Assembly: GCF_938030145.1 (NCBI RefSeq) | Contig: NZ_CALHGM010000030.1 | Location: 1 to 64,000, forward strand | Direction: 5' to 3' | From: an uncultured Campylobacter sp. | GTDB taxonomy: Bacteria > Campylobacterota > Campylobacteria > Campylobacterales > Campylobacteraceae | Length of the DNA: 64,000 nucleotides | Shown: positions 8,059-17,256 of the stretch, one piece after another | How the letters are laid out: each line of letters opens with the position of its first letter | Position numbering within the stretch: the stretch's first letter is position 1 | Position numbers and translations under genes: made by a program | The notes under the pieces: generated by a model | What the model was told of the DNA's origin: nothing | Seen by the model: only the letters and a program-made list of their open reading frames with translations | Database searches by the model: none

Positions 8059-10239
8059 TTGAAAACGCTAAAGCAATTTTTTGAAATTCTACGTCCGCAC
8101 TGGTTCGGCAAGGGCGCGGCGAAGCTGTGGGCGCTGCTGCTGCTCGCGCTTGGTTTTAGTCTCGCTATCATCAAAATCAGCGTACTGATGAACGCGTGGG
8201 ATAAGCGCTTTTACGACGCGCTAAGCGAGCTTAAGGGCGAGCTGATCCCTGCGCTCGTGGGCGAGTTTTTGCTCTACACGGCGCTCATCGTGCTTTTCAT
8301 CGTCTGTGGCAGCTGGCTTCGCAAACTGCTTGTAATCGTCTGGCGCGAGCGGCTAAGCGCGATGATGGAGCGCAAATGGCTACATAACGCCAACTTCTAC
8401 CGCACGAGCCTTGGGAGGAATTTTAGCGCCAGGGGCGGATCAAATTTAGAAAAACCTGGCGACGTAAATTTAGATGAAAATTTAAACGAGCGCGCAGAGT
8501 GTTCCGCAGCCGAAGCGGACAGCGCGGCTTTATATAGAGACGTGAGCGGGCTTGAAATTTTACCGAGCACGGCGGAGCAAAATGCAGTAGGGCAAAGCGG
8601 CGCAAGCGAGAATGAAAATTTAAACGATCGTAGCGACGAGAATTTTAAAAATTCAAAAAACGCCGAGAATACTAAAGCATATTTGGAGCAGGATACGGAT
8701 GGCTTAAACGAATACGTGGGCTCTGCGAGCGATCGCGCAGAGTATCTTGCAAGCGAGGCGAGCGGCACCGGTGTGAACGAAAATTTAAACCAGCAGCGTG
8801 AGGAAGATTTTAAAGAATATTGGGGACGAGATACGGGTAATTTAAACGAACGTGCGGCGTCCGTGAGGGCGCGGGCTGGGTGCCCCGCAACCGAAGCGGA
8901 TGCCAAAGGTTCGCTTAAAGCTTCCGAAGACCGGGGAATTGCAAAGCTAGACAACCCCGATCAGCGTATCGCGGAGGACAGCTTGCTGCTCGTGCAAAAA
9001 AGCGTCGATCTCGTAAAATCGCTCGTCTATAATCTTGCCAAGCTCATCGCCTTCGTCGCAATCTTGTGGCAGGTCTCGAAGGTGCTGAAATTTGAAATTT
9101 TCGGCATGCGCTTTGAGATCGAAGGTTTTTTGCTCTACGTCGCGCTTATTTATACTCTCCTTTGCTCGCTGATTACGCATCTCATCGGGCGCAGGCTTAG
9201 GGGGCTAAATTTTGCTAAACAGCGCGCCGAAGCCGACTACCGCTCGGATCTGCTGCTAGTGCGCGAAAATGCAGAAGCCGTAGCGTTTATGCGCGGAGAG
9301 GATGCCGAGCGCGGCCGCTTTCGCGCGAGCTTCGGCGAGATCATGAGAAACTGGCGCAGCATCATGAATACGGAATTTCGCCTCGAGTGCTTTTCGGCAA
9401 GCTACCTAAAAATCACCAATTTGATCCCGATCTTTGACTGCTTGCCGCTGTATTTGTCGCGGGCGATGAGCTTTGGCGACATGATGCAGGCGCGCTCGGC
9501 GTTTTACAGCGTGCAGGACGGATTTGCGTGGTTTATGGACTATTATAAGCAGATCATGGAGTGGGCGGCGAGCGTGCAGAGGATCTATGAGTTCATCTCG
9601 CGCATGGACGGCGAGAGCGCAAATCTGCGTACTTGCGTTAAACAAAGCGACGAAAATTCCGCTTGCTGCGAGGGCTTGTCGGTCTTCACGCCTGCGGGCG
9701 AGCCGCTGATCGAGGATCTATGCTTCGAGCTTGCGCCTGTGCAGTTTATAATGCTACGAGGCAAGAGCGGTGCAGGCAAAAGTACGGCTCTGCGCTACGT
9801 CGCGGGTCTTTGGAGATACGGCCGCGGCGAGATCAGCCTGCCGCGCACATGGGTAATGTTTATCCCGCAAAAGCCCTATATAGCGCCGCTTAGCCTAAAA
9901 GAGCTCATTTCCTATCCGCAGTCGCCGCGCGCAGACGACGCGGAATTTTTAGAAATTTTACGCCGCGTAGGGCTTTAGAAATTTGCCCGCATGCTAAACT
10001 CGCGCGCCGATTACGTTAAAATTTTAAGCGGCGGGGAGGCGCAGCGGCTTAGTTTCGCACGTATTCATTACCACAAGCCGAGCTTCGTTTTTGCTGACGA
10101 GATCACGTCCGCGCTCGATCCCACTTCGGCGCGCGAGCTGCTACTTGGTCTGCGTGCGGATCTACCGAGCCTCGGCATGCTAGCGATCGTGCATCAAACG
10201 GGGCTTGAGGACATATTTGAGCGGACGATAGAGCTTTAA
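8059..10239 (+). pseudogene. YddA/SbmA-type ABC transporter (membrane + ATPase), interrupted by in-frame TAG
   Basis: Fusion of an ABC_membrane_2-type membrane domain and an ATPase, as in E. coli YddA. It starts at TTG. The conserved IDNPDQRIAED-like motif appears as DNPDQRIAED at about residue 298, Walker A as GKSGAGKS, the signature as LSGGEAQR and Walker B as FADEITSALD. TAG at 9976-9978 sits between Walker A and the signature, so the first part (639 aa) lacks a complete ATPase. Residues about 120-297, just before DNPDQR, are an extra hydrophilic repeat-built insert; without it the length (about 548) fits the family. The gene follows the broken TonB receptor, suggesting a decaying uptake module. 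Confidence 0.85.
8476..8905 (+). repeat. Degenerate in-frame tandem repeats inside the ABC transporter gene
   Basis: Three spaced copies of a unit opening with GAAAATTTAAAC at 8476, 8614 and 8779, all in the same reading frame (ENLNERA, ENLNDRS, ENLNQQR). Each is linked to a later RAEC/RAEY/RAGC-x3-EA element around 8490, 8733 and 8870. Units are about 137 and 166 bases apart, with diverged sequence. The translated segment is acidic and polar and absent from ordinary members of the transporter family. Confidence 0.7.
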
Positions 10240-11147
10240 ATTCGGCCCTTTAAATTTCACGCCGCAGGGATTTTGCCTTTAAATTCATATCTTTTTAAAT
10301 CCAGATTTATTAAAATTACTCGTTTATATTAAACGGCGATAAAATTTAGCCGAGGCGCTCGGTGCCTATGCGCATGAGTAATTAGCGCTCGCTACATAGG
10401 CGCAGAGGCTCGCATCCGTGTATGCTCGGACCCATACACGCAGTCGGCAGCGGCAGGCACTACGGCGCGGCGAGCGGCTTGGAGGTCGGTAGACGGCGCG
10501 CGATCGCGGTTCTGCACGGAAATTTAAGCTGATAAAATTTAAACGCAAGATAGTCTGCTCAATGCGGGGCGTCTCGATAAAATTTTAAGCTACGCGGCGA
10601 GCGGTTTGGAAGTCGGTAGACAGCGCGCCAAATGAGAAGGCTGCGGCAGCGGCGCGATGCGCGGGCGTAGCGATAAATCGGTAGCGCGTCGGATGGCGCG
10701 TGACACATCGGCGGCGCAGACGGCACGCCGTAGTTGAGAAGCGTAGCGGCGATACGTACCTACTCGGCGCCGTATGACATGACCTTCGCTCGTGCAAATC
10801 ATCATCGTAACGGCGCTACGATCGAAGCGAACAATGCTACCGCGGCGGCGGATCGACAGCACAAAGCGGCGCGGCGTGATTACGGCGACGACAGCATAAA
10901 ATGCCGCAATATGGCAACCGCGATCGACGGGATGCGTATGTAGGTAAAGCGCAGTGCAAGTAGCGCAAACGCCGCGATACGATGATGGCGATCCGCGGAG
11001 CGTATAAGTGAAGTAGCGATGCGGGCGGCGCAACAACGCCACGGAGATACGATAGCGGCGATCAGCGAGGCGTACCGGTGCAGCAGCATAGCACTTGCAG
11101 GCGCTATGCCTGAGCCGCTAAATTTTAAAACTAAGCAAGGAGATTTT
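10240..11147. other. GC-rich, gene-poor segment with direct repeats
   Basis: About 900 bases. The core from roughly 10370 to 11110 is GC-rich with GCGGCG-type words, and the part from about 10640 to 11100 lacks the AAATTT words common elsewhere. Long frames exist on both strands but have odd composition (Arg/Cys-rich), no ribosome binding site and no recognisable domain, so I treat them as spurious. The only structured element is the repeat pair listed separately. Confidence 0.45.
10466..10628 (+). repeat. 36-bp imperfect direct repeat (10466-10501 and 10593-10628)
   Basis: Both copies begin CGCGGCGAGCGG, contain GTCGGTAGAC and end CGCGC. They differ at three of 36 positions, start 127 bases apart, and have a GATAAAATTTTAA-like word nearby. 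Origin unknown; they may be relics of a duplicated or mobile sequence. Confidence 0.6.
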
Positions 11148-11636
11148 ATGCTTAAAGCGGGGATTGTTTATAAATTTGCGCTCATCGTGCTGCTAGCTTG
11201 CGCGCTTTGCATTTTGGGCTTTTCGGGCGTTAATTTTGCGCGCGGCGAATATGACGAGGCCTGGATGAGCCTACATAAAATCGCAGGATTGGGCCTGCTT
11301 TGCGTCGCGATCTTGCATATAATCACGAGGCGAAAGAAGCTCGTAAAGCTCTGGGGCGAGTTTTTGGACGTGGTTTTGAGCCGCAAAAATCCCGGCTTTT
11401 GCAATATGGACCGCATCATAGGCGCGATCGAGTCCTACAATATCAGAGAGATCGCTGGTAAAATGGGCTTTGAGCCGGACGAGCTCGCTGCGATTTTGAA
11501 ATCAAACGGCATCAAGCTTATAAGCGCAGATCAAGGCCTGCGCGAGCTTGCGAAGTTTAACGACGAAAAAATTTTCTTCATCTTGGTGCTTTTGATCGAG
11601 GCAAAATTCGGCAAAGCGGGTGGATGTAAGGTCTAA
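11148..11636 (+). CDS. Membrane protein, two N-terminal helices, DUF4405-like
   Basis: 162 residues from the ATG at 11148, chosen because AAGGAGATTTT precedes it; a longer upstream reading has no support. Residues 8-30 and 42-62 are membrane helices. The second contains LHKIAGLGLLCVAILHIITRRK, two histidines spaced as in small haem-b-type or DUF4405 membrane proteins. The C-terminal 90 residues are soluble and helical, with possible winged-helix-like repeats (IREIAGKMGFEPDELAAIL). It ends 12 bases before the stop of convergent prfA. Function unknown. Confidence 0.75.
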   Translation: MLKAGIVYKFALIVLLACALCILGFSGVNFARGEYDEAWMSLHKIAGLGLLCVAILHIITRRKKLVKLWGEFLDVVLSRKNPGFCNMDRIIGAIESYNIREIAGKMGFEPDELAAILKSNGIKLISADQGLRELAKFNDEKIFFILVLLIEAKFGKAGGCKV

Positions 11637-11648
11637 ATTTTAAAAGGC

Positions 11649-12716
11649 TTAATAGCTGGCGTCTGCGATCGCTTCGGCTTGAGAGTGCGCGATGAGCGGA
11701 TCGATGATCTCGTCGAACAAGCCTCCCGCCATGATCGCGTCGAGGCGGTAGAGAGTTAAATTTATGCGGTGGTCGCTGATGCGGTTTTGCGGATAGTTGT
11801 AGGTACGAATTCGCCCCGAGCGGTCGCCTGTGCCTACCTGATCCTTGCGATCTTTGCGCTCTTTTTCTAAGCGCTCCTGCTCTTGCATATCGTAAAGGCG
11901 CGCCTTCAGCACCTTCATCGCCGCCTCTTTGTTTTTGTGCTGGTCCTTGCCGTCTTGGTTGGTAACGACTAAACCGGTCGGGATGTGAGTGATGCGAACG
12001 GCGCTGTCGGTGGTATTTACGGACTGCCCGCCGTGGCCGGAGCTGCGCATAACGTCGATGCGAAGGTCGTTTGGGTTGATCTGTATCTCGCTATCCTCGA
12101 TCTCGGGCATGACGGCGACTGTGATCGCGGAGGTATGCACCCTGCCCTGGCTCTCCGTTTCGGGGACGCGCTGCACGCGGTGAGTGCCGCCTTCAAATTT
12201 TAGTCGCGAATACGCTCCCGCGCCCTTTACGAGCAAGATAGCTTCTTTATAACCGCCGACACTACCTTCGCTGGTGCTTACGATCTCGCATTTATATCCG
12301 CGAAGATCGGCGTAGCGCAGATACGCGCCGAGCAGGTCGCCCGCAAACAGCGCCGCTTCATCGCCGCCTGTACCGGCGCGGATCTCTAAAAAGATATTTT
12401 TATCGTCGTTTGGGTCTTTTGGAAGCAGTAAAATTTTGATTTTTTCTTCGAGCTGCGGCTTTTGCGCCTCTAGGCTTTTAAGCTCCTCTTTGGCTAGCTC
12501 GCCGAGATCGGCATCGCTTAGCAGGGCTTTGTTTTCTTCGATCTGATTTAAAATTTTAAGATACTCGCTAGCCGCCTCTTTGATCGGCTCAATATTGCGC
12601 TGCTCCTTAGATAGCGCCGTCATATTAGCGATATCTGCAGTAACAGCGGGATCGCTAAGCATGCGAGAAAGCTCGTCGTAGCGATCCAAAAAAGGCTTTA
12701 GTTTATCGGCTAGCAT
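11649..12716 (-). CDS. prfA: Peptide chain release factor 1
   Basis: 355 residues, the normal length for RF1. It recognises UAA/UAG and triggers peptide release on the ribosome. The catalytic GGQ lies in [17 protein letters not shown], and the family stretch [19 protein letters not shown] is present. It forms a minus-strand pair with rpsT, whose stop is 24 bases upstream of the prfA start, an arrangement also found in other Campylobacter genomes. RF1 is relevant here because a TAG codon interrupts the ABC transporter gene nearby. Confidence 0.97.
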   Translation of the reverse strand: MLADKLKPFLDRYDELSRMLSDPAVTADIANMTALSKEQRNIEPIKEAASEYLKILNQIEENKALLSDADLGELAKEELKSLEAQKPQLEEKIKILLLPKDPNDDKNIFLEIRAGTGGDEAALFAGDLLGAYLRYADLRGYKCEIVSTSEGSVGGYKEAILLVKGAGAYSRLKFEGGTHRVQRVPETESQGRVHTSAITVAVMPEIEDSEIQINPNDLRIDVMRSSGHGGQSVNTTDSAVRITHIPTGLVVTNQDGKDQHKNKEAAMKVLKARLYDMQEQERLEKERKDRKDQVGTGDRSGRIRTYNYPQNRISDHRINLTLYRLDAIMAGGLFDEIIDPLIAHSQAEAIADASY

Positions 12717-12740
12717 TTAAATTTTATGCGTAAGTAGCGC

Positions 12741-13013
12741 TTACGCGGCAGTTTTTAAAGAATTTACGAGTTTGGCTAGGCGGCTTACTTTTCTGCTCGC
12801 GGTCTGTTTTTTCAAAAAGCCCCTGCTTACGAAGCTGTGAAAGCTTTCATTAGCCGTTTTTAGAGCCTGAGTCGCTGCGTCTAGATCCTTGCTCTCGACC
12901 GCCTCTCTTACGGCTTTTGTGATATTTTTTACTCTGGTGCGATAAAATCTATTTCGCTCCGTTCTTTTTATGGTTTGTCTCGCGCGTTTTTCGGCGGATT
13001 TGTGATTTGCCAT
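12741..13013 (-). CDS. rpsT: 30S ribosomal protein S20
   Basis: 90 residues, strongly basic and helical, starting [13 protein letters not shown] and containing the family [11 protein letters not shown] stretch. It binds 16S rRNA early in 30S assembly. AAAAGGAACGTT precedes the ATG and a TATAAT -10 lies at 13046-13051 on the minus strand. First gene of the rpsT-prfA unit, divergent from glmM. Confidence 0.98.
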   Translation of the reverse strand: MANHKSAEKRARQTIKRTERNRFYRTRVKNITKAVREAVESKDLDAATQALKTANESFHSFVSRGFLKKQTASRKVSRLAKLVNSLKTAA

Positions 13014-13045
13014 AACGTTCCTTTTCGGTTAAATTTGAACCTGCG

Positions 13046-13051
13046 ATTATA
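13046..13051 (-). promoter_or_regulatory. -10 box of rpsT-prfA
   Basis: TATAAT in the context CGTATAATCG on the minus strand, about 33 bases before the rpsT start; no -35 is obvious. Confidence 0.6.
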
Positions 13052-13165
13052 CGTAAAAAATATTTAATCGACGCTTAATTTAAGTAAAATTTAAATATAG
13101 TTTAAATTTATATAGATTAAACTTTTTTTGGTAGAATTTCACGATTTTTATATAAGGATTTGATA

Positions 13166-14506
13166 ATGAAACTTTTCGGAACGGACGGCATACGAGGCAA
13201 AGCGGGAGAATTTCTAACCGCCGAGCTTGCAATGCGCGTAGCGATGGCAGCGGGGATTTATTTTAGGAAAAATTACGTTACGAATATGATTTTAGTCGGC
13301 AAAGATACCCGCAGAAGCGGCTATATGATAGAAACAGCAATCGTAGCAGGCCTTACCTCGGTGGGCTACAACGTCCGCCAGATCGGACCGATGCCTACTC
13401 CTGCGATTGCCTTTCTTACGGAGGATATGCGCTGCGACGCGGGCATCATGATAAGCGCAAGCCACAATCCATACTACGACAACGGCATTAAATTTTTTAA
13501 CAGCGAAGGCTTTAAACTCGACGAAAAAGAGGAAGCGCAGATCGAAAAAATTTATTTTAACGACGAGCTCATCGCCGAAGCGCGCACCAAAATGATGCAG
13601 ATAGGCGCCGCAAAGCGCGTAGACGATGTCATCGGCAGATACATCGTGCATATTAAAAATTCCTTCCCGAAGCAAAAGACGCTGCACGGGCTTCGCGTCG
13701 TGCTTGATTGCGCAAACGGAGCAAGCTACAGGGTCGCACCTACGGTATTTAACGAGCTGGGAGCCGAAACAATCGTCATCGGCGACGAGCCTAACGGAAA
13801 AAATATTAACGACGCCTGCGGTGCGCTAAGCCCACAAGGTCTGGCCGGGGAGGTAAGGCGCCTACGCGCCGACGTGGGCTTTGCCTTTGACGGGGATGCC
13901 GACAGACTCGTAGTCGTGGATGAAAACGGCGAGATCATCCACGGCGACGCGCTGCTTGGAATTTTAGCGGTCTATTTGAAAGAAAAAAAGCGTCTCGCGG
14001 GCGATCAGATGATCGCGACGGTGATGAGCAACTCCGCGCTGGAGGATTTTTTAGCCAAACACGGCATTGCGCTTCATCGCTGCAATGTCGGCGATAAATT
14101 CGTACTTGAGATGATGCGCGAGCTGGGCGCAAATTTCGGCGGCGAGCAGAGCGGACACGTGATCTTCGGCGATTACGCCAAAACGGGCGACGGCATCGCA
14201 AGCGCGCTGCAATTCGCCGCTTGCATGCTGGATACGCACAAAAGAGCTAGCGAACTCTCATCAATGCTCAAGCCGTATCCTCAAATTTTAAGAAATTTAA
14301 AGATCGCGGATAAAAAGCCGCTTGAAAAATTAAAAGGGCTAAAGGAGCTTGAAACAAGCCTCAAAGCGGACAAGATCCGCTCGCTCTTTCGCTACTCCGG
14401 CACCGAAAACGTTATCCGCCTCTTGCTCGAGGGCAAAAACGAAAAACTGCTGCAAAAGCGAATGGATGAGGTCGAGAAATTTTTTACCAAAGCCCTAAAT
14501 GAATAG
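13166..14506 (+). CDS. glmM: Phosphoglucosamine mutase
   Basis: 446 residues, starting [14 protein letters not shown]. The ATG at 13166 was preferred over the in-frame TTG six bases upstream because AAGGA is then seven bases away and the family begins there. It converts glucosamine-6-phosphate to glucosamine-1-phosphate for UDP-GlcNAc and cell-wall synthesis. The phosphoserine loop is [17 protein letters not shown], the metal loop FDGDADR and the sugar-phosphate loop RYSGTEN. A TAGAAT -10 lies at 13132-13137. Its stop overlaps a short frame leading into lspA. Confidence 0.97.
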   Translation: MKLFGTDGIRGKAGEFLTAELAMRVAMAAGIYFRKNYVTNMILVGKDTRRSGYMIETAIVAGLTSVGYNVRQIGPMPTPAIAFLTEDMRCDAGIMISASHNPYYDNGIKFFNSEGFKLDEKEEAQIEKIYFNDELIAEARTKMMQIGAAKRVDDVIGRYIVHIKNSFPKQKTLHGLRVVLDCANGASYRVAPTVFNELGAETIVIGDEPNGKNINDACGALSPQGLAGEVRRLRADVGFAFDGDADRLVVVDENGEIIHGDALLGILAVYLKEKKRLAGDQMIATVMSNSALEDFLAKHGIALHRCNVGDKFVLEMMRELGANFGGEQSGHVIFGDYAKTGDGIASALQFAACMLDTHKRASELSSMLKPYPQILRNLKIADKKPLEKLKGLKELETSLKADKIRSLFRYSGTENVIRLLLEGKNEKLLQKRMDEVEKFFTKALNE

Positions 14507-14603
14507 CGATTTGATAAAATTTTACGGCGCGACAAGCTATCGGCTGTACACGAAAAGCGCGGACAAAAAATGCAGGCTTTACATATTTAAATTTAGGCTG
14601 TGA
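14499..14603 (+). CDS. Possible 34-aa leader/coupling ORF between glmM and lspA
   Basis: The frame [20 protein letters not shown]... (34 residues, basic) starts in an ATGAATAG overlap with the glmM stop and ends one base before the lspA ATG (TGAGATGG). lspA has no recognisable Shine-Dalgarno of its own, so re-initiation after this frame could supply ribosomes. The arrangement is seen directly; that it is translated is inference. Confidence 0.35.
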   Translation: MNSDLIKFYGATSYRLYTKSADKKCRLYIFKFRL

Positions 14604-14604
14604 G

Positions 14605-15066
14605 ATGGCTAAGACCTGTATTAAATTTATCCTGCTTTTTGCAGTGATCTTTGCGATCGATCAAGCGATAAAACTTCTGTTTTTAAACGGCTTTTCATGG
14701 CAGGGAGAGTTTTTTTCACTAGAGCTTACGCTTAATCGCGGCGTTGCGTTTTCGATGTTTGCCTTTTTGGGCGAAAATTTAAAATTTATCCAGATCGCGC
14801 TGATCTCGGCGCTTGCGGCGTATGTATTTTGTCATAAAAAGCTTTTTTGCGAGCACTGGGCGCCGTTTGCGCTGATGCTCGCGGGAGGCTGCTCAAATTT
14901 ACTCGATCGCTTCATTCGCGGCGGCGTGGTCGATTACGTCGCATGGCATAAGTGGTTTGAGTTCGCGGTGTTTAATTTCGCCGACGTGATGATAGATCTG
15001 GCCGTCGTGATTTTTATCTTCCAAAGCTACAAGATCGCGAAAAAGGAGAAAAATGAAGAGAAATAA
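14605..15066 (+). CDS. lspA: Lipoprotein signal peptidase II
   Basis: 153 residues, four membrane helices. It removes signal peptides from diacylglyceryl-modified prolipoproteins at the inner membrane. The aspartate dyad is in the two conserved blocks: NLLDRFIRGGVVDY and FNFADVMIDLAVV. The early motif LNRGVAFSMFAF is also typical. It overlaps the following TM2/SHOCT gene by 14 bases. The start lacks a clear ribosome binding site, consistent with coupling to the upstream frame. Confidence 0.95.
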   Translation: MAKTCIKFILLFAVIFAIDQAIKLLFLNGFSWQGEFFSLELTLNRGVAFSMFAFLGENLKFIQIALISALAAYVFCHKKLFCEHWAPFALMLAGGCSNLLDRFIRGGVVDYVAWHKWFEFAVFNFADVMIDLAVVIFIFQSYKIAKKEKNEEK

Positions 15067-15445
15067 TTATATCGCTTACGCGCTTTGGTTTTTAGGTGCG
15101 TTTTCATGGATCGCAGCTATGCCGATCGGCGGCGGACTGCATAGAATTTATTGCGGCAAATTTATCAGCGGATTTGCTCAAATCGCGCTATTTTGGCTGG
15201 GAAGTTTTACGCTATGGTTTTTAGTGGGCTTTTTGTTTTGGGCGATTTGGGGAATTTGGATTTTGCTAGACATATTTTTCGTAGGAATTTGGGTTGAAGA
15301 TTTAAATGCTTTTGCAAGCAAGACGGAGGAAGACGACTACGAGGGGCGTCTAAAAAAAGTCGATGCGCTCTTTGAGCTGTATCAAAAAGGCGCGATTTCC
15401 AAAGAGGAATTCGAAGCACGAAAAGAAATTTTAATGAGAGATTAA
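15053..15445 (+). CDS. Membrane protein with TM2-like region and C-terminal SHOCT domain
   Basis: 130 residues. Residues about 8-85 contain two or three hydrophobic segments, with GGGLHRIYCGKFISGFAQ matching the turn of TM2-domain proteins. Residues about 100-130 (VDALFELYQKGAISKEEFEARKEIL) are a clear SHOCT (short C-terminal) module, thought to mediate oligomerisation. GAGAAAA precedes the ATG, inside the lspA 3' end. hemJ starts ten bases after its stop. Role unknown. Confidence 0.8.
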   Translation: MKRNNYIAYALWFLGAFSWIAAMPIGGGLHRIYCGKFISGFAQIALFWLGSFTLWFLVGFLFWAIWGIWILLDIFFVGIWVEDLNAFASKTEEDDYEGRLKKVDALFELYQKGAISKEEFEARKEILMRD

Positions 15446-15454
15446 GGAGAAAAA

Positions 15455-15895
15455 ATGAGTTACTATTGGTTTAAATTTGTCCATTTTGCGGGTTTTATTT
15501 CATGGATGGCGATGCTGTTTTATATGCCGCGCCTGTATGTTTATCACGCTGAAAATTTAGACAAGCCGGATTTCGTAAAGGTCGTTAAAAAGATGGAGCG
15601 AATGCTGTATCATGCGATCGGCTGGATAGCGATGGCAGTGACGGTTTTTAGCGGGGTAATGCTGATCGTTTTAAATCCCGGGCTTATGAAAATGGGGTAT
15701 TTTCATCTAAAGTTGTTAGCCGGGGTTTTGCTAATCTGTTATCATTTGTGGCTGTATTATTATATGTATAAATTTGAAAAAAACGAGTGTCACAGGAGCG
15801 GAAAATACTTCCGTGCGATCAACGAAGGCCCTACGATCATAATGTTTATAATACTTTATGCAATGCTAATAATGCCGAATTTACCGAGCAACTAG
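15455..15895 (+). CDS. hemJ: Protoporphyrinogen oxidase HemJ
   Basis: 146 residues, four membrane helices. It carries out the penultimate haem step, protoporphyrinogen IX to protoporphyrin IX, at the inner membrane. The family pattern FVHFAGFISWMAMLFYMPRLYVYH at the N-terminus contains the conserved histidine and arginine, and KLLAGVLLICYH follows near residue 90. AAGGAGAAAAA precedes the ATG. It is the haem supplier for the c-type cytochromes elsewhere in the window. Confidence 0.93.
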   Translation: MSYYWFKFVHFAGFISWMAMLFYMPRLYVYHAENLDKPDFVKVVKKMERMLYHAIGWIAMAVTVFSGVMLIVLNPGLMKMGYFHLKLLAGVLLICYHLWLYYYMYKFEKNECHRSGKYFRAINEGPTIIMFIILYAMLIMPNLPSN

Positions 15896-15959
15896 CCCGT
15901 TTTGATAAAAATTTAATTAAAATTTGCATAAAATTAGAGCAAAATTTTAAAGGAAGCAT

Positions 15960-17123
15960 GTGCAACATATCATTAAGAAAATTTTATCAAGCGAAAGTAG
16001 CGCGGGAATTATACTGCTTTTATCCGCAGTTCTTGCGATCATCGCTCAAAACGTAAGCTTTTTATCAAAATACTATGAGGCGTTTTTACATCTAAGTTTT
16101 ACCATAGGCGTCGGCCCCGCAAAGCTCGATGAATCGATGCATTTTTTAGTAAATGACGTGCTCATGGCGATATTTTTCTTTGCCATCGGACTTGAGCTCA
16201 AGCGCGAAAAGATCGAAGGGCAGCTGCGCCATTTTTCTCAAATTTTACTTCCTAGCTTCGCGGCTTTGGGCGGAGTAATGATGCCCGCGATTATATTTTC
16301 GATCATCAACTGGGGCGATGCCGTCGCGATGAAGGGCTGGGCGATCCCAACGGCGACAGATATAGCCTTTGCTGTAGGCGTTATGGCACTTTTGGGCAAA
16401 AAAATTCCTGCTAGCCTTAAAATTTTTGTCCTAACGCTTGCGATAATGGACGATCTGTGTGCAATTTTAATCATCGCTTTGTTTTATTCCTCTACCATAA
16501 ACGCAATCTATCTAGGCGGCGCAGCTGCCTGTGTCGCAATAATGTTAGCGATGAGCAGACTTGGCGTTGATAAAAAGCTTCCGTTTATCATCGTGGCCGT
16601 GGTGCTGTGGGTGATGGTACTAAACTCCGGTATCCACGCGACTATCGCGGGAGTGCTTGCGGGTTTTTGTATCCCGCTTAAGACCCGCTCGGGTTCTATG
16701 CTAAAGGATATGGAGCACGGACTAGCCTACCCCGTAAATTTCTTCATCTTGCCGATCTTTGCCTTTACAAACGCAGGCGTTTCGCTAGCAGGCATCAGTC
16801 CTAGCTTCCTTTTCGGTCCGGTGCCGATGGGTATCATGCTAGGGCTATTTTTCGGTAAACAGATCGGAATTTTTGCCTTTAGCTGGATTTTAATCAAAGC
16901 CAAAATCGCCTACATGCCGGAAAATGCAGGCTGGCCGCAGCTTTACGCAGTAGCAATTATCTGTGGTATCGGCTTTACGATGGCGCTTTTCGTCGATGGC
17001 CTCGCATACGGCGGCAGCGATATGTATCATTACACAGACAAGCTCGCGGTATTTTTAGGCTCGATAATTTCCGGAGTAGTGGGATTTTTCGTCGCAAAAG
17101 CAGTCTCAGTAAAACAAAGCTAA
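15960..17123 (+). CDS. nhaA: Na+/H+ antiporter NhaA
   Basis: 387 residues, starting at GTG (AAGGAAGC before it; the ATG two bases earlier is out of frame). It exports Na+ in exchange for protons at the inner membrane. The family blocks are present: FAIGLELKREKIEGQL, IPTATDIAFAVGVMALLG, and LAIMDDLCAILIIALF with the adjacent aspartates of the ion-binding site. About 11-12 helices are expected. Monocistronic; followed by a large hairpin shared with the convergent gene. Confidence 0.95.
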   Translation: MQHIIKKILSSESSAGIILLLSAVLAIIAQNVSFLSKYYEAFLHLSFTIGVGPAKLDESMHFLVNDVLMAIFFFAIGLELKREKIEGQLRHFSQILLPSFAALGGVMMPAIIFSIINWGDAVAMKGWAIPTATDIAFAVGVMALLGKKIPASLKIFVLTLAIMDDLCAILIIALFYSSTINAIYLGGAAACVAIMLAMSRLGVDKKLPFIIVAVVLWVMVLNSGIHATIAGVLAGFCIPLKTRSGSMLKDMEHGLAYPVNFFILPIFAFTNAGVSLAGISPSFLFGPVPMGIMLGLFFGKQIGIFAFSWILIKAKIAYMPENAGWPQLYAVAIICGIGFTMALFVDGLAYGGSDMYHYTDKLAVFLGSIISGVVGFFVAKAVSVKQS

Positions 17124-17169
17124 ATTCCATAAAAAGATTAAAATTTTAAAATTTTACGAGCAACACAAA

Positions 17170-17207
17170 ATTCCAAAATTTTAAGAGCAGCTCTAAAATT
17201 TTGGAAT
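17170..17207. terminator. Long hairpin between convergent genes
   Basis: Nearly perfect inverted repeat: ATTCCAAAATTTTA plus GAG on the left pairs with CTC plus TAAAATTTTGGAAT on the right, with a CAG loop and one bulged A. A short T run follows on the minus side. It lies between nhaA (+) and the cysteine hydrolase gene (-), so it may end both transcripts. Confidence 0.5.
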
Positions 17208-17256
17208 TTATACGCTACAAAATTTAGCTTAAAATTCTGTCTGATCCAAGCGCAGC

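Noticed and set aside
8397..8954. 185-codon minus-strand frame opposite the ABC transporter insert
   Set aside because: It mirrors the low-complexity repeats of the coding strand and has no start signals; a shadow of the insert.
10590..11042. 150-codon minus-strand frame in the GC-rich island
   Set aside because: Arg/Cys-rich composition, no ribosome binding site, overlapping long frames on the other strand; typical of chance frames in GC-rich DNA.
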